From Methanospirillum stamsii (lineage in GTDB: Archaea; Halobacteriota; Methanomicrobia; Methanomicrobiales; Methanospirillaceae): 64,000 nucleotides of DNA. Under the pieces are notes generated by a model. The model worked only from the letters and a program-made list of their open reading frames with translations. It searched no databases and was not told the origin of the DNA. Where the stretch lies: the NCBI RefSeq assembly GCF_003173335.1, contig NZ_QGMZ01000006.1:1-64000 (forward strand). The letters run 5' to 3'. Every line of letters starts with the position of its first letter. Position 1 is the first letter of the stretch. Below are positions 55,911-64,000 of this stretch, piece after piece. Made by a program: the position numbers and the translations under genes.

Positions 55911-57611
55911 CTACTGATGGTCAGGAATTCTCCGGATCAGATCTTCCGGAATAGTAATCTCAAATCTCGCTCCACATCCTTTTTTTCCTGTTTCGGTGAT
56001 TCCCATCTCTCCAACAGACAAGATCTCCCTGATAAAGTATAATCCCATCCCGGTATTCTCACCATAACCTCTCCGGAATATAGACTGTTTTTCAGTGTCT
56101 TTGATACCTTTTCCATCATCTTCACAGATAAGTATCTCACCGGACTCTGATTTCTCCATGGAAAACCGGATAACATGCATAATTCCCCCATGTCGGATGG
56201 CATTATCAATCAGGTTCCGGATGACTGTTCTGATAAGAGAGTCACTATATATCATGGTTTTTCGGGGAATCAGATTTTCAAATCTGATATCTCCGGTGAC
56301 CATGACCCCTTCATTATCGACTGCTTCCCATAAATCAATCCACTCAGGTTTTTTAAGCCCCATCTCTTCGTATTCTCTTGTAAACCGGACAAGTTTTAGA
56401 ATATTCTGAGCTGCTTCCTTTGAACCGCTCCAGAGATCCTTCTCGATAGGATCATGAGGGGGATCAATAAGATTGAACGCTGAGAGAATGATTGTCAGTT
56501 CATTTACAATATCATGCCTGATAACACCACTCATCAGAGAGAGTTTCACATTTGTCCTTTGGATATCTGCAGAACTCTTTTCAAGGTCACGCATCAGGTT
56601 TTTTCGGATAGTGATATCCTGAATAATAATAAGACGACCATCTTTTCCGGAATGTCCGGAAGGCATACTATTACTTCTGATATGAAACCACTGAAAATCC
56701 GCCTCTATCTCTATATCCTGCTGTGATCCGGTGAGAAGCAATCCGATATCCGGCCATGAATGGAGGGCCGATATCGCATCTTCTCCGATGACCGATTCAG
56801 AGAGTTTTGTAAACTTACAAGCAGCCGGATTCAATGAAATAATCCTGTTTTTATGATCAAGGACAATCACCCCTTCCTGAAGGTTCCGGAAGATCTGTTC
56901 ATACGCAGCAGGGAAGATCTCGAGTAGATTGTGACGAGAAATTGCATATCCACAAAAAATTCCGGTAAATGAGAACAGGACCGGGGTCGTATCTATACCA
57001 GACAACGCCGGACCAAAATTCGTATACAGAATATTTCCGATGATTGGTATCAGCGAGGCAATCAGAATTATCACCATCTGCCGGTTAAATATCCCCGGAC
57101 CTGAGAGGATTACCCGGATAATACAGATGAGTGAAACTGCAAGAATCAGATAAATGTACACAACCTCAACCGGAAACCAGGGCCCGTGTTCAATAACAAG
57201 CGATTGTCCGGCAATGGTTGTCTCAACTATCCGGGCACTGGTCCACAATAAATGATGTAATTCATTTGTTCCGGCCAGAAAAATAGTAATAGCCGGAATG
57301 AAAAAGAGGACCGGGATACATTTTTGCGGAAACCAGGTTCCGCTTCTGGTCAGAAGTAAGATGAATATCAGGAAAAGGACAGGAGAAGTCTGGTTACCGG
57401 TATAGATGATGATTGTCCAGAACAACTTCATCCCAATACCTGAAAAAAAAAACTCTCCGGCAGTGCCTATCGCCCATACGGCAATAAAGGTCATCAGGTA
57501 GCCGAATGCTGCCATTTCAGGTTCAGAGTATCGCCTGAATCCATATATCGCCAGGGATAGAGAGATGCATATGGTAATGAGAAGGATTAGAATGTAAAGG
57601 GATACTTGCAT
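55911..57611 (-). CDS. 7TM histidine kinase with PAS domain
   Basis: The 566-residue protein begins with about seven membrane helices of the His_kinase_N 7TM type (residues 5-230, ending GIFCGYAISRHN), then a PAS domain (LQEGVIVLDHKNRIISLNPAACKF), a His box in SGVIRHDIVNELTIILSAF near residue 372, and an ATPase domain with DNAIRHGG, CEDDGKGIKD and GENTGMGLYFIREIL. It should sense a membrane signal. No response regulator adjoins it. Its RHDIVN box matches that of the soluble kinase at 36154. Confidence 0.9.
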   Translation of the reverse strand: MQVSLYILILLITICISLSLAIYGFRRYSEPEMAAFGYLMTFIAVWAIGTAGEFFFSGIGMKLFWTIIIYTGNQTSPVLFLIFILLLTRSGTWFPQKCIPVLFFIPAITIFLAGTNELHHLLWTSARIVETTIAGQSLVIEHGPWFPVEVVYIYLILAVSLICIIRVILSGPGIFNRQMVIILIASLIPIIGNILYTNFGPALSGIDTTPVLFSFTGIFCGYAISRHNLLEIFPAAYEQIFRNLQEGVIVLDHKNRIISLNPAACKFTKLSESVIGEDAISALHSWPDIGLLLTGSQQDIEIEADFQWFHIRSNSMPSGHSGKDGRLIIIQDITIRKNLMRDLEKSSADIQRTNVKLSLMSGVIRHDIVNELTIILSAFNLIDPPHDPIEKDLWSGSKEAAQNILKLVRFTREYEEMGLKKPEWIDLWEAVDNEGVMVTGDIRFENLIPRKTMIYSDSLIRTVIRNLIDNAIRHGGIMHVIRFSMEKSESGEILICEDDGKGIKDTEKQSIFRRGYGENTGMGLYFIREILSVGEMGITETGKKGCGARFEITIPEDLIRRIPDHQ

Positions 57612-57757
57612 AAAATAAGACTGTTCTATACAGATGAGATGAGATCATTGATAATACTAAGCATTCTCTCCGGGATGAAAAAAAAATTTATGTTTCGAAA
57701 GATCTCTTTATACCAATTTCAAACTCATGAATACTGATTACAACAACCGGACAATTC

Positions 57758-58753
57758 ATGAATCAAATAATCATCGAAACAGACAACCTGATAAAAAAAT
57801 TCGGTTCAAACATTGCGGTAGACAATATTTCTCTGTCCATTAAACGCGGCGAGGTCTTCGGCCTTCTCGGACCGAACGGGGCCGGAAAAACCACTCTCCT
57901 TTCAATGCTCTGCACTATCCTGAAACCCACCTCCGGAACTGCCCGGATAAACGGATATGATATTATCAGAGATAATTCCATGGTGCGAAAATCAATCGGC
58001 ATCGTCTTCCAGGACCCGAGCGTGGACACTGACATGACCGCCAGGGAAAACCTGCAGATGCATGCCGACCTCTATGGCGTTCCGGTGTCAGAACAAAAAG
58101 AACGGATAAAAGACGTTCTCAACCTGGTAGGTCTCTCTGATAAGGCTGAAGATTTTTTAAATACGTATTCCGGAGGCATGAGACGAAGACTTGAGATTGC
58201 TCGTGGTCTGCTCCATTATCCAAGGGTTCTTTTTCTTGATGAACCAACCATCGGTCTTGATCCCCGGAGCAGGGAACATATCTGGGATTATATCAGAATG
58301 CTCCGGAAACGGGAAGACATGACCGTTATCCTCACGACCCATTACATGGAGGAGGCAGACCGACTCTGTGACCGGATTGCCATCATTGATCGGGGGAAGA
58401 TAATAATCCTCGACAAGCCGGATGTCCTGAAAGGAGGTATCGGAAAAGATACGGTCATATTAATCACCGATGAACCGGACAAACTCCAAACAGTACTTAC
58501 CGGAGAGAACATATCCGAAGATATCAGGATATCAGGCAGGGAGTTGAAGGTAGGAGTGAGTCATGCCAATCTCCTGCTCCCGAAAATCATGGAATCCGCT
58601 ATTAAGGCAGGAATCCGGATTGAATCAGTCACCATAAGTAATCCTGACATGAATGATGTGTTCATTCATTATACCGGAAAAAACCTCTCTGATGATGAAA
58701 CCCGGGAACGAACCGGACGGGTTGCGATGATGAAACGGAGGCGGGCCAGATGA
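57758..58753 (+). CDS. DrrA-type ABC exporter ATPase
   Basis: The 331-residue ATPase has Walker A GPNGAGKTT, signature YSGGMRRRLEIARG and Walker B VLFLDEPTIGLD, followed by a C-terminal accessory domain. It is coupled to the ABC-2 permease by an ATGA overlap at 58750-58753. The pair resembles daunorubicin-type exporters. Substrate unknown. A TATA-like TTTATACC near 57708-57717 fits its promoter. Confidence 0.9.
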   Translation: MNQIIIETDNLIKKFGSNIAVDNISLSIKRGEVFGLLGPNGAGKTTLLSMLCTILKPTSGTARINGYDIIRDNSMVRKSIGIVFQDPSVDTDMTARENLQMHADLYGVPVSEQKERIKDVLNLVGLSDKAEDFLNTYSGGMRRRLEIARGLLHYPRVLFLDEPTIGLDPRSREHIWDYIRMLRKREDMTVILTTHYMEEADRLCDRIAIIDRGKIIILDKPDVLKGGIGKDTVILITDEPDKLQTVLTGENISEDIRISGRELKVGVSHANLLLPKIMESAIKAGIRIESVTISNPDMNDVFIHYTGKNLSDDETRERTGRVAMMKRRRAR

Positions 58754-59505
58754 GTGAAATCAGGGGAATTTACACACTCTGGCTCAGGGAAGTAAAAAAA
58801 TTCCTCCGGGAAAAACCCCGGCTCATCAATGCATTCTGTCAGCCGCTCATCTGGCTGTTTATTTTCGGAACAGGCATGAGGTTTTCTGCAGGAATTCCCG
58901 GAATAAATTACCAGGAGTTTATCTTTCCCGGACTCATAACCCAGGCTATGCTCTTTACTGCCATGTTCATGGGCATTTCAGTCATCTGGGACCGGGAGTT
59001 CGGGTTCATGAAAGAGATCCTTGTTTCGCCCATATCAAGACCGTCAATATTTCTTGGAAAAATGATTGGAGTGAGCACTGATGTCATGATACAGGGGATT
59101 ATCATCTTCCCGTTTGCTCTGCTCATTGGAATCCCGCTGAACTTTTTCATGGTTATAAAAGCTCTTCCGATTATGCTTCTCGTAACATTTGGCCTTGTCT
59201 GTATCGGACTAATATTTGCAAGCCTAATGAAAAGTTTTGAGGGTTTCGGCCTTATTCAGACATTCATAAACCTGCCCATGTTTTTCCTGTCCGGAGCATT
59301 GTTTCCTCTTTCCCAGGTGCCAGATTGGCTCCAGGTGGTCAGCTATGCAAATCCCCTCACCTATGGAGTGGATGCACTCCGGACGGTAATGATGGGAGAG
59401 AGCTGGGTTCAGTTATTCCCGATGGAATTGGATTTAGCAGTGCTAATCGGGTTTGATATTCTCATGTTTGTTATCGGAACAATGGCATTCAGCCGGATTG
59501 AATAA
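58750..59505 (+). CDS. ABC-2 exporter permease
   Basis: The 251-residue protein has six membrane segments of the ABC-2 type: a conserved IWLFIFGTGMRF, PGLITQAMLFTAMFMGISVIW, REFGFMKEILVSPISR in the cytosolic loop, and FLSGALFPLSQVPDWLQVVS. It pairs with the ATPase just upstream to form a half-transporter dimer. Confidence 0.9.
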   Translation: MSEIRGIYTLWLREVKKFLREKPRLINAFCQPLIWLFIFGTGMRFSAGIPGINYQEFIFPGLITQAMLFTAMFMGISVIWDREFGFMKEILVSPISRPSIFLGKMIGVSTDVMIQGIIIFPFALLIGIPLNFFMVIKALPIMLLVTFGLVCIGLIFASLMKSFEGFGLIQTFINLPMFFLSGALFPLSQVPDWLQVVSYANPLTYGVDALRTVMMGESWVQLFPMELDLAVLIGFDILMFVIGTMAFSRIE

Positions 59506-59522
59506 AAAAAGTCCGCTAATTT

Positions 59523-59746
59523 TTATGCATCATCCAGCATTGAGATAAACAACTCCTTATCTATCCCTACTTCATGAATAATTGTTCGAAGAAGCCCTTT
59601 ATGAATATCTTCTCCATTATGTATGGGAATTATCGTGGTTCGTACATCGGGATGTTGCATTATCAGATTCCCCTTTGCCTTATAGTGACAAATCCAAGGG
59701 AAGAATGAACTTTAATAACTTTTTTGGGATTAACAGGCTAGAGCAT
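59523..59746 (-). pseudogene. hicA: Decayed HicA toxin
   Basis: Read on the minus strand after HicB, the product starts at an ATG (59746) with TAG as its third codon. It continues NPKKVIKVHSSLGFVTIRQRG, then shifts frame and resumes as LIMQHPDVRTTIIPIHNG and on to a stop at 59523. The RQRGSH segment that normally holds the catalytic His is missing, consistent with a 4-base deletion. Two independent lesions make this a pseudogene. Confidence 0.8.
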
Positions 59747-59948
59747 CTACGATCTGAACCCCGACAAATGAACGCAATTCCTCAACAGGAGGTTTGCCTT
59801 TTACCTCAAGATAGAGGGTTATCGCTTCACGTATTCTTTCAAGGAGGTCATCAAGACTTTGAGCCTGAGAATGACACCCGGGAAGAGATGGGACAGTCGC
59901 TACAAACCAACCATCTTCATCCTTCTCAATTATGATATTAAATTGCAT
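59730..59948 (-). CDS. hicB: HicB-family antitoxin
   Basis: The 72-residue protein has the HicB fold: FNIIIEKDEDGWFVATVPSL, PGCHSQAQSLDDLLERIREA and ITLYLEVKGKP. It normally binds and blocks HicA ribonuclease. Here the toxin gene immediately downstream is broken, so HicB is orphaned. It is still intact, as expected if it acts on other toxins or was not yet lost. Confidence 0.87.
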   Translation of the reverse strand: MQFNIIIEKDEDGWFVATVPSLPGCHSQAQSLDDLLERIREAITLYLEVKGKPPVEELRSFVGVQIVDALAC

Positions 59949-60205
59949 TATCCCTCATTTATGTATATATTCTCAAACCCTATCGTTTTTGTGTTTATAT
60001 CCAGTAGTGAATAATGAAAAATTCCGGATGGGGGATTTCTTATAATATATATGGTTTTTATCAAGAATGAAGTCATTCCTTTCAATTGGGTATTATCATA
60101 CTTGATGATGGATGTTTAATTACCCCAATTAAGGAAGCACATGAACAATTTATCGAATCAATCAGTGTCAGAAATACAACATCAGTGAATATCGGTTGGA
60201 AAAAA

Positions 60206-60826
60206 TTATTTGGAAGATTTTTCCCGGTATTTTTCAGCCAGAGGATCTCCCCGGCCAGGAAACATCGCACTAAAAGGATCAGAACGTCCGGTTGGTGTAA
60301 CAGTCCCATAATGCATGTGTGTATCTGATCCGGTCATCATAAGAGGCTCTGCCTTTGAAACATCCCATGAACCATCTTCCCGGAAGTATTCATCATCTAT
60401 CTCAAGATGTACAACCTTACCCATAATGAGGATGTATGACGGCTCTTCAAACAATTTATCGAGTTTACACTCCATCCATGCATAACACCCTTTAATTCCC
60501 GGAGGTTTGACCACCACTGAGGGTTTTTCATCGAGTTCGGCAGTAATGAACTCGTCTTCCTCTGGTGGAGACATCCGGGCGGTCGGGATTACCTTATCGG
60601 AAAGAGCAGTTCCGGCCATGTTTATAACAAATTCTCCGTTTTCCCGGATATTATCCAGGGTATCACGCCTTTTCGCGGTTGCAATACAGACCAGGTCAAG
60701 AGGCCGGAGAACTGGCATGACACATGAATAGGGAGCAATATTCCTGACACCTGCATTGCTGATGGTAGAAATAAACGTCACCGGAAGTGGCATGACTGAT
60801 TCCCGTTTGAACGGTTTCAAATCCAT
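60206..60826 (-). CDS. Flavin reductase/flavoredoxin-like protein
   Basis: The 206-residue protein matches the flavin reductase-like family that binds FMN: FKRESVMPLPVTFISTIS, NIAPYSCVMPVLRPLDLVCIA, and KRRDTLDNIRENGEFVINM. It may serve as an electron carrier or as a flavin or F420 reductase. It is followed by the methyltransferase in the same direction, 12 bases away. Confidence 0.82.
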   Translation of the reverse strand: MDLKPFKRESVMPLPVTFISTISNAGVRNIAPYSCVMPVLRPLDLVCIATAKRRDTLDNIRENGEFVINMAGTALSDKVIPTARMSPPEEDEFITAELDEKPSVVVKPPGIKGCYAWMECKLDKLFEEPSYILIMGKVVHLEIDDEYFREDGSWDVSKAEPLMMTGSDTHMHYGTVTPTGRSDPFSAMFPGRGDPLAEKYREKSSK

Positions 60827-60838
60827 ACTTGTTCACCA

Positions 60839-61744
60839 TCATAAAAGTACAGGAGTTTGGTCTCTATTACAGTTTTTTCTCATATCCCAGACCATCATTC
60901 CGGTTGTAACCATCGTTTTTGAATGATACACTCCATTATCTGTTTTCCTAGCAAAGTATTCCCGGATTTTAATTTTTTTATCTTCATCAATATGCTTTGT
61001 AACTCCGAAAAACCCGGAAACGGTCTCAACAATCTCATCCAGCGTCTCTTCACTCTGCCATTCATCCTGTTTGAGGACAATATCCGGCTGGTATCCAAGC
61101 ATGTACAGGTACATGAACGGCAGGTAAATTCCATGGGTTCCCTCACGATGCTCTTCATGAAAGAGATCACGATAGAGTTCGTAATATTCCGGAGACCATT
61201 TTCTCTTCACCCATCCACTATAGTAACAGACTCCTTTTGAAGCTTCGAGCATGAGTCTGAAATCATCCGGAGTCCGGACAGCAGGAGTCATCGATGCAAG
61301 GACAATATCAAATTGTTTTTTAAAACCCTCTTTTTCAAGATCAATGGCATCCCAGGATGAAAGAATGGTCCGTTCTATAGGGACTTGTTCTTTTTGTGCC
61401 CGTTCTTTAAGTTTCTGCAGCATACCTTCGGAAAAATCAACAACCGTAACCCGTGCACCGCTTTTAGCAAGAGGTATCGCTAGTGCTCCGGTCCCGCCAC
61501 CAATATCCAGTACCCGGGCACCGTCCAGTATGATTCCGGTACTTTTCAGAAGATTAAAAATTGTTTCGAGCCGCTCTGATTCTCTCTTAAGGTCTTTATT
61601 CCGTTCGTATTTTCCGGCCATATGATTCCAGAAACCAGGATTCATCGGTCCTCTTCGTACTCCTTCCTGGATTGCTTCCTGCCAGAAATCTGCCCATAAT
61701 CCGGAGTTGTTGTGATAAGTAGTAGTCATGTTTAGATCACTCAT
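60839..61744 (-). CDS. SAM methyltransferase, relative of the one at 27126
   Basis: The 301-residue protein has motif I VLDIGGGTGALAIPLAKSG and VVDFSEGMLQKLKERA, then FDIVLASMTPAVRTPDDF. Its N-terminal SGLWADFWQEAIQEGVRRG and overall plan match the methyltransferase in the FmdE/importer operon. It is transcribed with the flavin reductase-like gene downstream. Substrate unknown. A start at MTTTYH is also possible. Confidence 0.84.
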   Translation of the reverse strand: MSDLNMTTTYHNNSGLWADFWQEAIQEGVRRGPMNPGFWNHMAGKYERNKDLKRESERLETIFNLLKSTGIILDGARVLDIGGGTGALAIPLAKSGARVTVVDFSEGMLQKLKERAQKEQVPIERTILSSWDAIDLEKEGFKKQFDIVLASMTPAVRTPDDFRLMLEASKGVCYYSGWVKRKWSPEYYELYRDLFHEEHREGTHGIYLPFMYLYMLGYQPDIVLKQDEWQSEETLDEIVETVSGFFGVTKHIDEDKKIKIREYFARKTDNGVYHSKTMVTTGMMVWDMRKNCNRDQTPVLL

Positions 61745-61845
61745 GAGAATAATGTCAAAAATTAATCAAAATACTAGCGATTAATATGAATTATGAATTT
61801 GTTATTATTTTATAATATCAAATTCTATTTATTCATTCTTCTTTT

Positions 61846-61928
61846 AGGTATACTTAGCAGGCAGGTATACTATGAAGAAACCTGAAACCCGGATTACACC
61901 GGATGATCACGAGAATAAAAAATTAAAA
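61846..61928 (+). promoter_or_regulatory. Direct repeats before a 19-codon frame
   Basis: AGGTATACT occurs at 61846-61854 and 61863-61871, each containing the palindrome GTATAC, 17 bases apart. A tiny frame of 19 codons begins at 61872. The repeats suit an operator. Whether the frame is translated is unknown. Confidence 0.35.
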
Positions 61929-62344
61929 TAGGAATTTACGCGAAATAGAAGAATGTTCGAATTTTCCCCCGGATGCGGCATAATTAAAGCAGGATAATCG
62001 ATTCCTCTCCTTCCCCAGGGAGTAATGAACCGATCATCCTTCTTTTCAATCGTATCATATTGAACCATTACGGTACTCGTTAGATCAAGGAAACTCTTTG
62101 CATTCAGAGGAGGACATGTTTTTTCTGAGTACAAATCCAAAAAAACATCTTCATCAACTGTACCTTTCCTTTCAGGCGACTGTGTGATAGGTGTGGAAGA
62201 GAATTCGGTTTTTAAAGGGGGGGGAATAATAAAGGGACGTGTACCTACTGAATCCGGAACTGCAAAAAACTCCCAGATAAGTCCATACTTAAGTGCAGCC
62301 CTTGCATTCAGGTTTAGTGTCATTATTATTCTCCGGATGAACAT
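61907..62344 (-). CDS. Hypothetical protein, 145 residues
   Basis: The product has MTLNLNARAALKYGLIWEFF near the start and GIDYPALIMPHPGENSNILLF near the end, without signal, membrane or metal motifs. No family is recognised. Codon use is similar to neighbouring genes. An internal start at MTLNLN (62323) is likely. Confidence 0.5.
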   Translation of the reverse strand: MFIRRIIMTLNLNARAALKYGLIWEFFAVPDSVGTRPFIIPPPLKTEFSSTPITQSPERKGTVDEDVFLDLYSEKTCPPLNAKSFLDLTSTVMVQYDTIEKKDDRFITPWGRRGIDYPALIMPHPGENSNILLFRVNSYFNFLFS

Positions 62345-62584
62345 GGTAACCGAACATACCCATATTCACTACTATCCAATTACCAAAACAGCGTATAAAC
62401 TCTGACGATGAAGTGCAAAAAGAAAAAAACGGTATAATTTTTTAGAAAATAATTGACAAATCATATTTTTGGTAGTGCAACCAATACCTTTATTACACTG
62501 CTCCGGTATCCGGAATAGGAAAAAAATCCCATAGAGAGACTATCATCTCAAGCGAAAAAAGAGAGAACCCGGGGTTTTTCCTAT

Positions 62585-64000
62585 TTATGATACTATCTTC
62601 GCTCCCTGGTTTCTTCCCTTGGTAAGGATAGTTTTCCCGCCGGAATAATCATTCATGACCTCTTCTGCCGCAGAAATCACAGATGATGACCCGGTATCAC
62701 AGACCCCGTATACCACCGGACCAAAAGAACTCATCCCTACACCAGATGCACCGGCATCTCTCATGCTTTCCATCAGAGTTCTGATAACCGGAGGCTGGAT
62801 ATCAAGTTCGCACTTTTTAAACCCATATTCCTGGAATTCATTTATAGCAGTTCCGAACTGATCCAAATCATGCTCGATTATTCCGGGAATGAGTTTCATG
62901 AGAAGAATATGAGACAATACCTGCACATCATGAACCGGAACCGGACAACACTTCTGGAAAATGTTTACTTCATCAGTCCCGTGAATTTCATGGAGTCCAT
63001 CAGGAACGGCAAGAACAAAATTCCATTCTTTTGGGATATCATACCTGCTTATCAGCGGTGCAAAACCTGCACCACCAGATACAGAAGAAGGAGCAAACGA
63101 ACTCTTGGATTTCCCCGGACCAAACCGGTGTCCGGCATCAACAATAAGTCCCCCCTGGAAAAAAGCCTTCGTTCCGATTCCGGAAGTCCCTCCCCTGCCA
63201 GTTAAACCAATGAGGTAACTATCAGAATAAGATTCACCCTGAAATCCGGAGATACCTGCAGCTAAACCCAGTGCAAGCTGGGTTCCACTACCAAGCCCGC
63301 AATGGAATGGAATTGCCTGATCAATGTGGATGTGAAGAGGTGGAATATCAAGCCCGTTGGCTCTTAACCGTTCTATGACCGACTCAGCATTCTGACTTAC
63401 TTTTGCATCTGATGAAGTAACAGAGAATGCATCTGCTTCAGAAATACGTATCTCAAATCCTGGGTTGTCTAGCGTAATCCCGGCCCCACCGTCAACTCGT
63501 CCGGACTCACCATTCATATCCAAAAGCCCGATATGAATCCGGGATGGTGTCTGAATCCGGATGGTTTTTCGTTCTGAAAACAGGTTTTCCGGAATTATCT
63601 CGTTAATCAGAAATATCGGCCGGTTGTTATGAATAATCCGGTATGACTTGCTTATTGAAGAAGAAACACGGGAAATCCCGGGTTTTCCCGCACCCGGCTG
63701 CTGCGATGGGAGTCGCTCCAGAGATATAATCTCCCTTCTGGATTCCATCATTTCATCCCGCATAATATACCCAATCGGTTCATCTTCGTTCATCAGACGG
63801 ACCAGTGCATTTTCCGGAAGATGTGAGATTGGTGCGTAAGAAATTGCATGAATCAGGGTATTCAGGTTATTTTTATTATAGAGATCCACTTCACGATAAT
63901 TTACCGGTTCATCCGGAGAAATATCCAACCTTGCAGCAATATCCGGAGAAGCCGGGATAATTTTCTGGCAGATTGTCCTCACCCCGACCGGAGCATTTGA
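62585..64000 (-). CDS. Chorismate-lyase-like domain fused to beta-RFAP synthase, 5' end outside
   Basis: The frame is open to the right edge, so the gene starts beyond 64000; the GTG at 63982 is internal to it. The first 150 visible residues (CQKIIPASPDIAARLDIS, PVNYREVDLYNKNN, HLPENALVRLMNEDEP) match a DUF98/chorismate lyase-like domain that yields 4-hydroxybenzoate. The remaining 300 residues are beta-ribofuranosylaminobenzene 5'-phosphate synthase, a GHMP-type enzyme with IPFHCGLGSGTQLALGLA, that uses 4-hydroxybenzoate or pABA in the first committed step to methanopterin. Confidence 0.88.
   Translation of the reverse strand, partial: SNAPVGVRTICQKIIPASPDIAARLDISPDEPVNYREVDLYNKNNLNTLIHAISYAPISHLPENALVRLMNEDEPIGYIMRDEMMESRREIISLERLPSQQPGAGKPGISRVSSSISKSYRIIHNNRPIFLINEIIPENLFSERKTIRIQTPSRIHIGLLDMNGESGRVDGGAGITLDNPGFEIRISEADAFSVTSSDAKVSQNAESVIERLRANGLDIPPLHIHIDQAIPFHCGLGSGTQLALGLAAGISGFQGESYSDSYLIGLTGRGGTSGIGTKAFFQGGLIVDAGHRFGPGKSKSSFAPSSVSGGAGFAPLISRYDIPKEWNFVLAVPDGLHEIHGTDEVNIFQKCCPVPVHDVQVLSHILLMKLIPGIIEHDLDQFGTAINEFQEYGFKKCELDIQPPVIRTLMESMRDAGASGVGMSSFGPVVYGVCDTGSSSVISAAEEVMNDYSGGKTILTKGRNQGAKIVS

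Noticed and set aside
60086-60328. Plus-strand frame of 80 codons overlapping the flavin reductase end
   Set aside because: Its second half is antisense to the flavin reductase-like gene and it has no ribosome-binding site; only the first 40 codons are outside a gene.
1-64000. CRISPR array, rRNA or tRNA
   Set aside because: No regularly spaced direct repeats, rRNA-like stretch or cloverleaf pattern was found by reading the gene-free stretches.

Overview
The window reads as chromosome of a methanogenic archaeon of the order Methanomicrobiales, most like Methanospirillum. The basis is a McrD homologue, a beta-RFAP synthase fused to a chorismate-lyase-like domain (methanopterin pathway), two FmdE-family proteins, archaeal pilin-like proteins, large-type PurL with separate PurQ, several PAS histidine kinases, moderate G+C genes separated by very A+T-rich spacers, and TATA-like boxes placed for leaderless transcripts. 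I saw no rRNA, tRNA or CRISPR array. The genus is an inference.

Layout. 1-1.5 kb: the 3' part of an IS1634-like transposase, then decayed sequence. 2.2-3.8 kb: an ATPase/PD-(D/E)XK protein. 4-16.7 kb: a cobalt/corrinoid block with a CobN-type chelatase subunit, a CbiK-type chelatase, a TIM-barrel protein and a BtuF/BtuC/BtuD-type importer, interrupted by a VapBC-like pair and a frameshifted ATPase gene. 17-21.8 kb: a cysteine desulfurase operon, a MarR-methyltransferase fusion preceded by a perfect palindrome, and two pilin-like genes. 22-28.8 kb: two divergent FmdE-family genes, one exported, the exported one heading a FecBCD-type importer, a SAM methyltransferase and a CooC-like ATPase. 28.8-31.1 kb: an ABC-2 exporter, a previously uncalled 47-residue cysteine-rich protein and a divergent HxlR regulator with two operator-like repeats between them.

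31-41 kb: two paralogous exported proteins, an alpha/beta-hydrolase-like protein with an altered nucleophile elbow, a stand-alone mcrD, a four-PAS kinase convergent with a response regulator, and the ACT/UPF0210 pair. 41-49.6 kb: large surface or secreted proteins of unknown function and a repressor plus SdpI-like membrane operon that carries a recurring GWCPN motif. 49.7-53.5 kb: purL-purQ. 53.6-64 kb: a GNAT acetyltransferase, a TPR protein with a 96-residue internal repeat, a 7TM kinase, an ABC-2 exporter, HicB with a decayed HicA, a flavin reductase-like protein, another methyltransferase, and the chorismate-lyase/beta-RFAP synthase fusion that runs off the right edge.

The strongest themes are metal or corrinoid acquisition (two chelatase types, two FecCD-type importers, a CooC-like ATPase, FmdE proteins) and small-molecule methylation (four SAM methyltransferases). 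The two most promising uncharacterised systems are the FmdE/importer/methyltransferase/CooC cluster and the HxlR/cysteine-rich peptide/ABC-2 exporter cluster. Functions assigned to these clusters are inferences from domains and gene order.
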